Positions 1-6,959 of a DNA stretch of 15,890 bases are shown piece after piece (the first letter of the stretch is position 1; each line of letters starts with the position of its first letter). A program made the translations under genes and the position numbers. This DNA comes from Proteobacteria bacterium UBA3413. Lineage in GTDB: Bacteria > Pseudomonadota > Gammaproteobacteria > Magnimaribacterales > D2472. The stretch lies in the NCBI GenBank assembly GCA_002358345.1, contig DEOR01000044.1, forward strand, positions 1-15,890, written 5' to 3'. The notes below the pieces were generated by a model. It was not told the origin of the DNA. It saw nothing but the letters and a program-made list of their open reading frames with translations, and made no database searches.

Positions 1-2
1 AC

Positions 3-1529
3 TTAATCTCTCGTCTGACTCTAACCCAAAATCAATACTTGATTATAATTATGATTGTTGCAGCATTTTTATCTTCTTTCATGAACAATATTGGAGCCAT
101 GGCCCTGTTACTTCCCATTACATTGTCACTTTGCCAGAAAATGGAATGGAATCCCTCAAAATTTCTTATGCCTCTAGCTTTTGCTAGTATTCTTGGTGGT
201 ATGAACACAGTGATAGGCACTCCTCCAAATATTATCATTGCTCAATACAGACAAGAATATACAGGTGTCGCCTTTAACTTCTTTGACTACTCCTTTGTTG
301 GGCTTGCTGTCAGTATATTGGGTGTTTTGTTTATTGCATTGATTGGCTTTAGGTTTGTAAAAGTAAGAGATAATGCTAATGATTCAACTAGACTTATCGA
401 TTTAAAAAACTATCTTTTTGAAGTAACGGTTAAAGAAGATAGCAAAGCCATTGGGATGAGGTTATCTGAAATAAAAAAGATCTCCGGTCCTGAAACGGAA
501 GTCTTGGGCGTAGTGAATGAAACTGGGGGTGTTTCAAGAGTTTCTATGGACAAAAAAATTCAGCCCGGACAAATTTTGGTCATCAAAACCTCTCCAGATG
601 ATATTTCTACCATTCAAGAATCTCTTGGATTTGAAATTGCCGATGATCTTGTCACAGTCAAAGAATCAGATTTAGCAGAAATTGAGGTCATGGTCACAGC
701 GGGATCTAGGCTTGTTGGCAGAAAACATGAATTTCTTAAAAGGCTTGCTTCCGATGATCTTGCATTACTAGGATTGTGGCGTCAAGGTGCAAAATTTAGA
801 ACCAGACTTGCTAGAGAAGCATTTAAGATTGGAGATGTTTTATTGCTAGGTGTGAGAACCATTGATGATGAAGGAGTTAAGGAAAGAATTAAGCATCTAG
901 GCTTGATGCCACTTATGGAAAGAGAGCTGCAAACCATCCCGAGTAGAAGCAGATTGTTAAAAAGTTTGGTATTTTTTGGACTAGCAATTGGTCTAATTGC
1001 TTTTAATGTAATCAATATAGTGGTTGCATTTTTATTGTGTGTAATAGCTTTTATATCTATAAAAGTTTTAAATGGAAATTTATACAGAAATATTGAATGG
1101 CCAGTTGTCGTCATGCTGGCAGCAATGATTCCAGTTGGTCAAGCGCTAGAAACATCGGGGATCTCGTTGAGTATTGCAAACTTTATATCTTCCAGCACAG
1201 CAGGCATGGCTTTGCCTTGGTTAATCCTCATGGTCTTAGTAATTACAATGTTTGTATCAGATATCGTCAATAATGCAGCGACTGCTGTAATCATGGCGCC
1301 TATTGCAGCTAATCTAGCATTGCAGGTTGGACAGCCCGTAGAGCCTTTTTTGATGGCTGTGGCTGTAGGTGCAAGTTGCGCATTCCTCTCACCTATTGGT
1401 CATCAATGTAATACATTGGTCATGGCTCCTGGAAACTATAAGTTTGGAGATTACTGGCGTCTTGGATTGCCACTAGAATGCGTAATTGTTGCAATCTCGA
1501 TTCCAATGATTTTATTTGTTTGGACGTAA
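3..1529 (+). CDS. SLC13/DASS family permease with two RCK_C domains, 5'-truncated by the window
   Basis: Probable inner-membrane Na+-coupled anion (dicarboxylate or sulfate type) transporter; the substrate cannot be read from sequence. The frame is open to the left edge (codons from base 3), so the TTG at 39 is not the true start and I estimate about 100 N-terminal residues are missing. Seen in order: membrane segments with an NNIGA motif and the GTPPN motif of the family near the N-terminus; two soluble regions of about 80 residues each, resembling RCK_C/TrkA-C domains (roughly bases 400-930), the first ending in a GQILVIK-type strand; then hydrophobic segments with a second half-motif, DIVNNAATA, and a C-terminal SPIGHQCNTLVM stretch. 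Two NN-containing half-motifs around a central RCK_C pair is the usual layout of bacterial SLC13 permeases of about 590 residues. RCK_C domains are known as ligand-binding regulatory modules; the ligand here is unknown. It ends in TAA and converges on tRNA-Val. Confidence 0.9.
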   Translation, partial: LISRLTLTQNQYLIIIMIVAAFLSSFMNNIGAMALLLPITLSLCQKMEWNPSKFLMPLAFASILGGMNTVIGTPPNIIIAQYRQEYTGVAFNFFDYSFVGLAVSILGVLFIALIGFRFVKVRDNANDSTRLIDLKNYLFEVTVKEDSKAIGMRLSEIKKISGPETEVLGVVNETGGVSRVSMDKKIQPGQILVIKTSPDDISTIQESLGFEIADDLVTVKESDLAEIEVMVTAGSRLVGRKHEFLKRLASDDLALLGLWRQGAKFRTRLAREAFKIGDVLLLGVRTIDDEGVKERIKHLGLMPLMERELQTIPSRSRLLKSLVFFGLAIGLIAFNVINIVVAFLLCVIAFISIKVLNGNLYRNIEWPVVVMLAAMIPVGQALETSGISLSIANFISSSTAGMALPWLILMVLVITMFVSDIVNNAATAVIMAPIAANLALQVGQPVEPFLMAVAVGASCAFLSPIGHQCNTLVMAPGNYKFGDYWRLGLPLECVIVAISIPMILFVWT

Positions 1530-1590
1530 AGTTTTATGCAAACTTAGATATTAATTTGCCTGCCTGATCATGATCTCTAAAGAAAGAGAA

Positions 1591-1669
1591 TGGTAGACCC
1601 GAATGGACTCGAACCATCGACCTCCGCAATGTCAATGCGGCGCTCTAACCAAAACTGAGCTACGGGTCT
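1591..1669 (-). tRNA. tRNA-Val (anticodon GAC)
   Basis: The minus strand folds as a full 79-nt cloverleaf: acceptor stem AGACCCG/CGGGTCT, D stem GCTC/GAGC, anticodon stem CCGCA/TGCGG with loop TTGACAT (anticodon GAC), T arm GATGG-TTCGAGT-CCATT (one G-U pair), discriminator A and an encoded CCA. It closely resembles enterobacterial tRNA-Val(GAC) as I recall it. The D loop (AGTTTTGGTTA, 11 nt) has four T between G15 and the GG pair, one more than the standard numbering allows. Confidence 0.96.
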
Positions 1670-1682
1670 AAAAGATGTAGGT

Positions 1683-1688
1683 ATTATA
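1683..1688 (-). promoter_or_regulatory. -10 box of tRNA-Val
   Basis: A perfect TATAAT on the minus strand lies 13 nt upstream of the mature tRNA 5' end, which suits a transcript with a leader of about 6 nt. The -35 at 17-bp spacing (TTATCT) is poor, so only the -10 is convincing. Confidence 0.55.
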
Positions 1689-1801
1689 CAGACACTGTGA
1701 TAATAAGATAAGCCATTATGAATTGGGGCAACTCATAAAATAGCAACAAGGGTTTTTACAGTCAATCTCTCGGCAACAACTTATGATGTTGTATACATTC
1801 T

Positions 1802-3211
1802 CTAGTTTAGAGACTCGGCTCTTTGGGTAAGGAATTCCTTGGTTTCCTCTAAGATACCCTGGGTTTCATCAGAGTTATCTTTTTCGAGCAGCTTGTCTAG
1901 CTCAAGCATAACTTCATCAAGAGAGCCCCAGGGGCCCTCTTCTGTTAACCTTTGGGTAATTAAGCTGTTGTAACGATTGAGCATGTCCTCGGGAGCTTCA
2001 TGAGGATAAGTTTGACAGATAATCCTCTCTGCAAACAATCTATGCCTCTCGTCACTTATATTTCTTGTAATCTTAATCCGCTCTTCTGCAGAATCAATGC
2101 GATGAAAATCGGCCATTAAATTCTTGTCTTGGGGTGAAGGAAAGCCGCCAGAATAAATCATTTGTTCAATATGCTCGTACTCATTATTCCAATTATCAAT
2201 TTTATCAGCCATGGCTTGACTCACAAGCGTTTGAAAGTCTGTATTGCCTCTGACCTGCTCTGCTCTCTTCTCTAGGATAGCAAAATCCATATCAAAGATA
2301 TCTTTATTGTCTATCATGCTGCTTGGGCAAATAGGAATAGTTTTATTAATGCCATACTTTTTAAAAGGGCCTGATTTGCTAGGTTTTTGTACTAATGAAT
2401 ATATTTCTTGAGTATCCATTTCAAATATCTCTTCTGGCTCAAAACTTAAATCAAAAAACATTAAGTCATTGGGTGCTTTATTGCCGCAAGGAACAACGGG
2501 GTATTTAAAAATTTCACGCCTAAAGACTTCGCCTAGACCAATAAATCCAGGTTGCTGCACAGCTGCTTGTACGCCAGGCTTGGTCGAAATACTTAAAAAG
2601 AAATCTATTAACTCGGGTTTTTTAGCATTAATCTGCTTGAGAAGGCCAATCATTAATTTGCAGTCTGCTATAGCATCATGGGCATCACCAATCTCAATGC
2701 CATTCGCTTCAGCAATATCCGCCTGTTTGAGGCTAATGCCTGGGCCGCCATTGAACAAAGGTATATTTAAAACATCAGGTGAGAATGCTGCCACATTGTT
2801 CATCATCAATAAAATATCTAGTCTTCCATTGCCATTTGTATTTGTCAGATAGGATTCAAAAAGATTCCAATAGAACTGCCTTCGAACCAGCTCTTCATCA
2901 TATGCTATGCCATTAAATGTTATAAAAGTTGCAGGCTCATCAATGGTCCACTGCCGCCATTGCCTATTAAGATCTCTCATTAACTCATAATGAGAAACAT
3001 TGGAATGGAAGAGATTGGTTTTCTTGTTGGTGACCATGGCCATGGGATGAGGAATAATCCAAGGCAAAGGGGCGCAGCCTAGGTTTTGTTCATTCAATAT
3101 ATCTAAATTGCGGTCCGTTTGAATTGAACCGCATTGCAGAATCTGAGAAAAATCTTTTAGAAGCCCTGTGGTTTCAGTGTCATAAAAAATTAAATTAGAA
3201 CTTGCAGTCAC
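1802..3211 (-). CDS. sbcB: Exodeoxyribonuclease I
   Basis: Processive 3'-5' single-strand DNA exonuclease (ExoI), cytoplasmic, acting in recombination and mismatch repair. The length of 469 aa is close to the 475 aa of E. coli SbcB. The DEDDh exonuclease core is intact: D11 and E13 in FYDTETTG, the N100...D105-E106 region (NGIAYDEE), and H178/D183 in AHDAIAD. Downstream, an INKTIPICP segment and a YSGGFPSPQD segment correspond to the INKCPVLA and YNGFFSDAD segments of the E. coli protein, so the SH3-like and C-terminal domains are present. The start is GTG at 3211; the first catalytic Asp is at residue 11, so no later start is possible. The GTG shares its last-strand base with the TAG stop of the acyl-CoA dehydrogenase (sequence TAGTG), and no clear Shine-Dalgarno sequence precedes it, so translation is probably coupled to the upstream gene. 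Confidence 0.95.
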   Translation of the reverse strand: MTASSNLIFYDTETTGLLKDFSQILQCGSIQTDRNLDILNEQNLGCAPLPWIIPHPMAMVTNKKTNLFHSNVSHYELMRDLNRQWRQWTIDEPATFITFNGIAYDEELVRRQFYWNLFESYLTNTNGNGRLDILLMMNNVAAFSPDVLNIPLFNGGPGISLKQADIAEANGIEIGDAHDAIADCKLMIGLLKQINAKKPELIDFFLSISTKPGVQAAVQQPGFIGLGEVFRREIFKYPVVPCGNKAPNDLMFFDLSFEPEEIFEMDTQEIYSLVQKPSKSGPFKKYGINKTIPICPSSMIDNKDIFDMDFAILEKRAEQVRGNTDFQTLVSQAMADKIDNWNNEYEHIEQMIYSGGFPSPQDKNLMADFHRIDSAEERIKITRNISDERHRLFAERIICQTYPHEAPEDMLNRYNSLITQRLTEEGPWGSLDEVMLELDKLLEKDNSDETQGILEETKEFLTQRAESLN

Positions 3212-4425
3212 TAGCTAGGATATTTTCCAAGCTCGTGCTTAGCAACAGTTCTTCTGTGGACCTCATCCGGCCCATCTGCCAATCTTAGGGTTCTCATGCC
3301 GGCATAGAATCTTGCGAGTGGGAATACCTGAGAGACCCCTGCTCCGCCATGCATCTGAATCGCTCGATCAATAACATCACAAACGATATTAGGAACAATC
3401 ACTTTAATCTGAGCGATCTCACTTGCGGCACCTTTGTTGCCTACTGTGTCCATCATATAAGCTGCTTGAAGCGTTAAAAGCCTTGCCATGTTTAATTCAA
3501 TTCTTGAATTTGCAATGATGTCCATGTTGCCACCCAGCTGAGCAAGAGGTTTGCCAAAAGCCACTCTGCTTTGTGACCTTTCGCACATCATCTGCAAGGC
3601 TCTTTCGCCCAAACCAACTGCTCTCATGCAATGGTGAATTCTTCCCGGTCCAAGACGACCTTGGGCAATCTCAAAACCTCTGCCTTCACCAAGTATCATG
3701 TTGCTTTTTGGAACGCGAACATTGGTAAATTTAAGGTGAGCATGGCCATGCGGCGCATCATCCCAGCCAAAGACTTCCATCATTTTTATAGTTTCTATTC
3801 CCTCAGCATCTGTGGGAACCAGAATTTGTGAATGTCTTTTATGTCTCGGAGAGTCAGGATCTTGGTCTGTAACACACATAAAGATAATAACTTTACACCT
3901 TGGATCTCCTGCTCCAGAGGTCCACCATTTTTCTCCATTAATCACATACTCATCTCCATCTAATACTGCTGTTGCTGCCATGTTGGTTGCATCAGAAGAA
4001 GCCACACCTGGTTCTGTCATGCCAAAAGCAGATCTGATGTCGCCAGCAAGCAGTGGTTTCAGCCATTGTTCTTTTTGTTCTTCTGAACCATAGCGCTCCA
4101 GCACTTCCATATTCCCCGTGTCAGGTGCTGAGCAGTTAAATACTTCAGATGCTATCCCAACTGCGCCCATTTTTTCGGCAAGATGAGCGTATTCAAAATT
4201 TGAAAGTCCGGTTCCAAAATCACCCTCATACCCAGGCAAGAAAAAATTCCATAATCCCTCTGCCTTAGCTTTGGCTTTCATGTCTTCCATGATTGCAGGA
4301 ACGCACCATCTTCCGCCCTCTTCCATTTGCTCATGATACAAAGTTTCATTTGGTCGAATTTCCGTATCTATAAAATTAGATACACGATCTAAAAATGCTT
4401 GGACTTCTGGTTTCAGGTCTTTCAT
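3211..4425 (-). CDS. Acyl-CoA dehydrogenase, ACAD10/11-like
   Basis: FAD-dependent alpha,beta-dehydrogenation of an acyl-CoA, the first step of beta-oxidation, in the cytoplasm. At 404 aa it is a full-length family member. Seen: the [13 protein letters not shown] flavin/substrate segment and the [10 protein letters not shown] segment in the middle domain, RVAFGKPLA, and the C-terminal helical part with [10 protein letters not shown] and [13 protein letters not shown]. The last motif is characteristic of the ACAD10/11 branch. Where medium-chain enzymes carry the catalytic Glu of a YEGT motif, this branch reads ADGP, which places Asp384 at that position (alignment by eye). The ATG is supported by AGGA at 4432-4435 with 6-nt spacing. 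It is divergent from a LysR gene and overlaps sbcB by one base. Substrate chain length cannot be predicted. Confidence 0.92.
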   Translation of the reverse strand: MKDLKPEVQAFLDRVSNFIDTEIRPNETLYHEQMEEGGRWCVPAIMEDMKAKAKAEGLWNFFLPGYEGDFGTGLSNFEYAHLAEKMGAVGIASEVFNCSAPDTGNMEVLERYGSEEQKEQWLKPLLAGDIRSAFGMTEPGVASSDATNMAATAVLDGDEYVINGEKWWTSGAGDPRCKVIIFMCVTDQDPDSPRHKRHSQILVPTDAEGIETIKMMEVFGWDDAPHGHAHLKFTNVRVPKSNMILGEGRGFEIAQGRLGPGRIHHCMRAVGLGERALQMMCERSQSRVAFGKPLAQLGGNMDIIANSRIELNMARLLTLQAAYMMDTVGNKGAASEIAQIKVIVPNIVCDVIDRAIQMHGGAGVSQVFPLARFYAGMRTLRLADGPDEVHRRTVAKHELGKYPS

Positions 4426-4458
4426 GGTTTTTCCTGTTATTAGCGATTATTATCTGCT

Positions 4459-4487
4459 AATATAAGTTATATGAATGTTGCATTCAA
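4459..4487 (-). promoter_or_regulatory. Predicted sigma-70 promoter of the acyl-CoA dehydrogenase gene
   Basis: On the minus strand, TTGAAT (4482-4487) and TATATT (4459-4464) are separated by exactly 17 bp. Matches to consensus are 4/6 and 5/6. Transcription would start near 4452, leaving a short leader that contains the AGGA ribosome binding site. Confidence 0.5.
4472..4486. promoter_or_regulatory. Inverted repeat, candidate LysR operator
   Basis: TGAATG-TTG-CATTCA is a perfect 6-bp inverted repeat with a 3-bp centre, 15 bp in all, in the 131-bp gap between the divergent LysR and acyl-CoA dehydrogenase genes. It overlaps the dehydrogenase's predicted -35 box. The length fits LysR recognition sites, but it is not a strict T-N11-A box. 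The role is inferred from position. Confidence 0.45.
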
Positions 4488-4556
4488 TTCATTTATTAAT
4501 AAAGAAGTTTATATGATAGCCGCTCAAGATCATCAAATCTATAGGATAAGTAAAAT

Positions 4557-5462
4557 ATGAAAATAAGTTCGTTTGATTTAAATTTATTTGTAATTATGAA
4601 TTCGATTTATACAGAAGGGAGTTTAACCAAGGCTGCTGAGGTTGTTGGAATTACTCAGCCAGCTGTATCCAATGCCTTGTCTCGATTGAGAGATAAATTT
4701 GATGATGAGTTATTTGTAAGAACTGGCAGCGGCATGGTTCCAACTCAAAAAACTGAAAATATCATAATAGACATCCAGAATGCTCTAAAACTTATGCAAA
4801 AAAGTGTGAATGAGCCTGACGAGTTTAATCCGTCTACTAGCGAGAGAACTTTTCGAATCTCTCTAGGCGATATTAATGAGGGTCGGATTCTGGCTAAGTT
4901 GTTAGAAAAAATGTCTATAGCAGCACCCAATATTATTCTGGAGAGCTTTTACTCAGCAAGGGGGGATGTCCCTCATGCGCTTGCGACGAATGAGCTTAGT
5001 TTTGCTGTCGACCCATTTATTCCCAATGCAAAAGATACTAAATCTATGAAGGTATTTTCAGATCATTTTGTTATTGCTCATCGAGCGAATCACCCTGTAA
5101 CAAAAATTGAAAAAATAGATCTAGAGGAAATTTTAAAACTCAAATTTATTAATATCTCCAATCGCAAAAGAGGAGCTTCGGTAGTAGAGTTGGAGCTACA
5201 AAAAATGCAACTTAAACCAAATATTGCATTGAGATCTCAGCATTTTCTAGTGACTCCCGAAATTGTAAGAACCACAGATTTGGTCTTGCTTTGCGCTAAA
5301 TCTTTTGCACGAAAGCATGGTTTAAGTTTTCGTGAACTGCCATTTGAAGTGCCTCCACTTGAGCAATATCTTATCTGGCATTCCAGCGACGATAACGATG
5401 GGTCTCATATGTGGATGAGAGGACTAATTGCTGAGGCTTTTAAAGAGATAGCCTTAGACTAA
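4557..5462 (+). CDS. LysR-family transcriptional regulator
   Basis: A DNA-binding regulator of 301 aa, the usual LysR length. The N-terminal winged helix-turn-helix is clear: GSLTKAAEVVGITQPAVSNAL at about residues 21-41 (two helices and the turn), followed by the FDDELFVRTGSGMVPTQ wing. The rest (about 90-295) fits a type 2 periplasmic-binding-like effector domain. The DELFVRTG form resembles the NodD/LeuO-like branch. The ATG has AGGA about 10 nt upstream, a long spacing. It is divergent from the acyl-CoA dehydrogenase across a 131-bp gap with an inverted repeat, so that gene and its own gene are the likely targets. Its 3' end meets the methyltransferase gene tail to tail: the TAA of this gene and the TAG of the other overlap within CTAA. 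The effector is unknown; an acyl-CoA or fatty acid would suit the neighbour. Confidence 0.93.
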   Translation: MKISSFDLNLFVIMNSIYTEGSLTKAAEVVGITQPAVSNALSRLRDKFDDELFVRTGSGMVPTQKTENIIIDIQNALKLMQKSVNEPDEFNPSTSERTFRISLGDINEGRILAKLLEKMSIAAPNIILESFYSARGDVPHALATNELSFAVDPFIPNAKDTKSMKVFSDHFVIAHRANHPVTKIEKIDLEEILKLKFINISNRKRGASVVELELQKMQLKPNIALRSQHFLVTPEIVRTTDLVLLCAKSFARKHGLSFRELPFEVPPLEQYLIWHSSDDNDGSHMWMRGLIAEAFKEIALD

Positions 5463-6076
5463 GCTTTCATTGCTTTGCCGCAGTACTGAAATGTTGCAAC
5501 CTTTGGGCCTTTAATATATTTTTTAGTGAGTTGTTCAAATTTAAATCCAGAGAGTTGAATTAATTCTTCTATATTCCTATCCAAATTACACCCCCCGCCT
5601 ATCCGCTTCCATGCTGGAGTGAGGCGACGCTGCCATTTTTGAATATGTGCTTCTGGTGCTAAACCATGCTCCATGAATAGCAGTGAGCCCTCAGGCTTTA
5701 AAAGTCTGCGTGCCTCTGCCAAGGCTTTGAGAGGATCAGGGATGGTGCAAAGACTATAACCAATCACCACGCAATCAAAAGACGAGGATGGCAAGTCTAT
5801 TGATTCTGCGCTTGATTCAATAAATGAAATTTTTGAGTTGTATTGAGAGGCTCGAGATCTCGCCATGGCAACAGAGGAAACAGCTGGATCTACTCCAATA
5901 ATTTCCTCCACTCTCTGAAAATTATAATGGTCAAAATTTAGTCCTGACCCTATGCCAATTTCCAGAATTCTTCCATATGCCAAAGGAACAATCTGCGAAC
6001 GTTTATTTTGAAACCCCTCCGTGCCACAACAAAAATCTAGTAATCTAGGGAGAACATAGGTCTCATATAAGCTCAT
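5459..6076 (-). CDS. Class I SAM-dependent methyltransferase
   Basis: A small cytoplasmic or membrane-associated methyltransferase (205 aa) of the Methyltransf_11 type. Seen: the SAM-binding motif EIGIGSG (residues 39-45), the acidic GVDPA at the end of strand 2 (Asp63), then FIESSAESIDLP with FDCVV, and the post-motif region LKPEGSLLFMEHG. The N-terminal LDFCCGT...R..IVP.A.G arrangement and the C-terminal GPKVATFQYCGKA resemble bacterial relatives of the METTL7 (thiol/lipid-associated) group, an impression rather than a proven assignment. The ATG overlaps the TGA of the upstream SDR gene (ATGA), so the two are very likely co-translated. The acceptor is unknown; thiol, quinone and phospholipid methylation are all open. 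Confidence 0.82.
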   Translation of the reverse strand: MSLYETYVLPRLLDFCCGTEGFQNKRSQIVPLAYGRILEIGIGSGLNFDHYNFQRVEEIIGVDPAVSSVAMARSRASQYNSKISFIESSAESIDLPSSSFDCVVIGYSLCTIPDPLKALAEARRLLKPEGSLLFMEHGLAPEAHIQKWQRRLTPAWKRIGGGCNLDRNIEELIQLSGFKFEQLTKKYIKGPKVATFQYCGKAMKA

Positions 6077-6876
6077 GATTGACTCAGATCATGTCCTGCA
6101 GTTCCAACTAAACCTCCATCTGATGGAATGACAGCACCAACAGTATAAGCGCCGGCTCTTGAACATAAAAATATAACCAATCCGGCCATATCCTCTGGGG
6201 AGCCAATTCTTTTTCTTGGATTTCTGGACTCTATTTGGGAGTAATCATGATTGACTGCAGCGCCAAGCATCATTGATTCGTATGGACCAGGAGCAATAGC
6301 ATTAACAAGAATGTTTTCTCCAACCAGCCTTTTAGCCATAATTCTGGTTAAATGATGCACTGCAGCCTTGGAGGTTCCGTACGCATAAGCTTCTATTACA
6401 GGGACATTTAATCCATCTACTGAGCCAATATTGATGACCCTTGAAGGATCTTCTGCCGAAGCCTTGAGGCTGAGCATGGGGGTGAGTTTCTGAGTTAAAT
6501 AGAAGATGCTTTTAACGTTCAGATCCATCACCTTATCCCAACCCTTCTCAGAGTATTCTGCGTAAGGTTCACCCCAGGAAGCGCCTGCATTATTAATTAA
6601 AAAATCAATATGCTCTTCTTTTGATTCCATGAATGTTACAAATTCTTCCATGCCATGCATCGTGCTTAGATCACAAGGCACCGGAATACAGTCTGCACCA
6701 TAAAGATCAGATAATTCTTTGGCTTTTTCTATGAGAGCAGCTTCCTTTCTTGCAGTTATATAAACCTTAACTCCATTAGCTAAAAAGCCTGCAGCTATCA
6801 TTTCACCAATTCCTCTGGAGCCTCCAGTTACGATTGCTATTTTTCCTGAGACGTTAAAGAGTTCCGTGATTTTCAT
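6073..6876 (-). CDS. SDR-family oxidoreductase, RhlG-like
   Basis: NADPH-dependent short-chain reductase of 267 aa. Seen: TGGSRGIG (17-24), an Arg-containing TARK at the end of strand 2 (NADPH preference), NNAG (95-98), Asn120, catalytic Ser152 and Y166-GTS-K170, then an IAPGP turn. The stretches around NNAGASWG, RVINIGSV and AYAYG.SKAA are strikingly like Pseudomonas RhlG, a beta-ketoacyl reductase, as I recall it. The exact substrate is not settled. I place the start at 6876, not at the longer in-frame ATG at 6924: a good AAGGA precedes 6876 by 5 nt, and SDR proteins usually begin about ten residues before the TGxxxGIG loop. It is first in an operon with the methyltransferase (ATGA overlap) and divergent from the Ca2+ exchanger. 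Confidence 0.9.
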   Translation of the reverse strand: MKITELFNVSGKIAIVTGGSRGIGEMIAAGFLANGVKVYITARKEAALIEKAKELSDLYGADCIPVPCDLSTMHGMEEFVTFMESKEEHIDFLINNAGASWGEPYAEYSEKGWDKVMDLNVKSIFYLTQKLTPMLSLKASAEDPSRVINIGSVDGLNVPVIEAYAYGTSKAAVHHLTRIMAKRLVGENILVNAIAPGPYESMMLGAAVNHDYSQIESRNPRKRIGSPEDMAGLVIFLCSRAGAYTVGAVIPSDGGLVGTAGHDLSQS

Positions 6877-6881
6877 ACTGA

Positions 6882-6886
6882 TCCTT
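6882..6886 (-). promoter_or_regulatory. Ribosome binding site that fixes the SDR start
   Basis: AAGGA on the minus strand, 5 nt before the ATG at 6876. The upstream in-frame ATG at 6924 has no comparable site, so the shorter protein is preferred. Confidence 0.75.
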
Positions 6887-6947
6887 GTGTAGTGAATTGA
6901 ATACTTATGTTCTCTTGAAATCATTATGAATTCAATAGCATTAGCTT

Positions 6948-6953
6948 TAGAAT
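6948..6953 (+). promoter_or_regulatory. -10-like box directly before the exchanger start
   Basis: TAGAAT ends 6 nt before the ATG at 6960, so a start site 7 nt downstream would be the A of the ATG. The -35 region at normal spacing is weak, and no Shine-Dalgarno sequence is visible. This is a candidate leaderless promoter. Confidence 0.35.
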
Positions 6954-6959
6954 ACTTTC

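Noticed and set aside
1566..1575. Perfect palindrome GATCATGATC after the permease
   Set aside because: Only 10 bp, no T run, and no link to a known site; probably chance. It does not form a terminator.
1775..1796. Short hairpin ACAAC...GTTGT downstream of sbcB
   Set aside because: A 5-bp stem with a 7-nt loop, no G/C-rich stem and no T tract, so not a credible terminator.
2469..2852. 127-aa plus-strand open frame inside sbcB
   Set aside because: It is antisense to a clearly recognisable conserved protein and has no family features; a shadow frame.
6877..6924. A longer SDR reading frame starting at 6924 (16 extra residues)
   Set aside because: No Shine-Dalgarno sequence there, the extra residues are not SDR-like, and the internal ATG at 6876 has AAGGA at ideal spacing.
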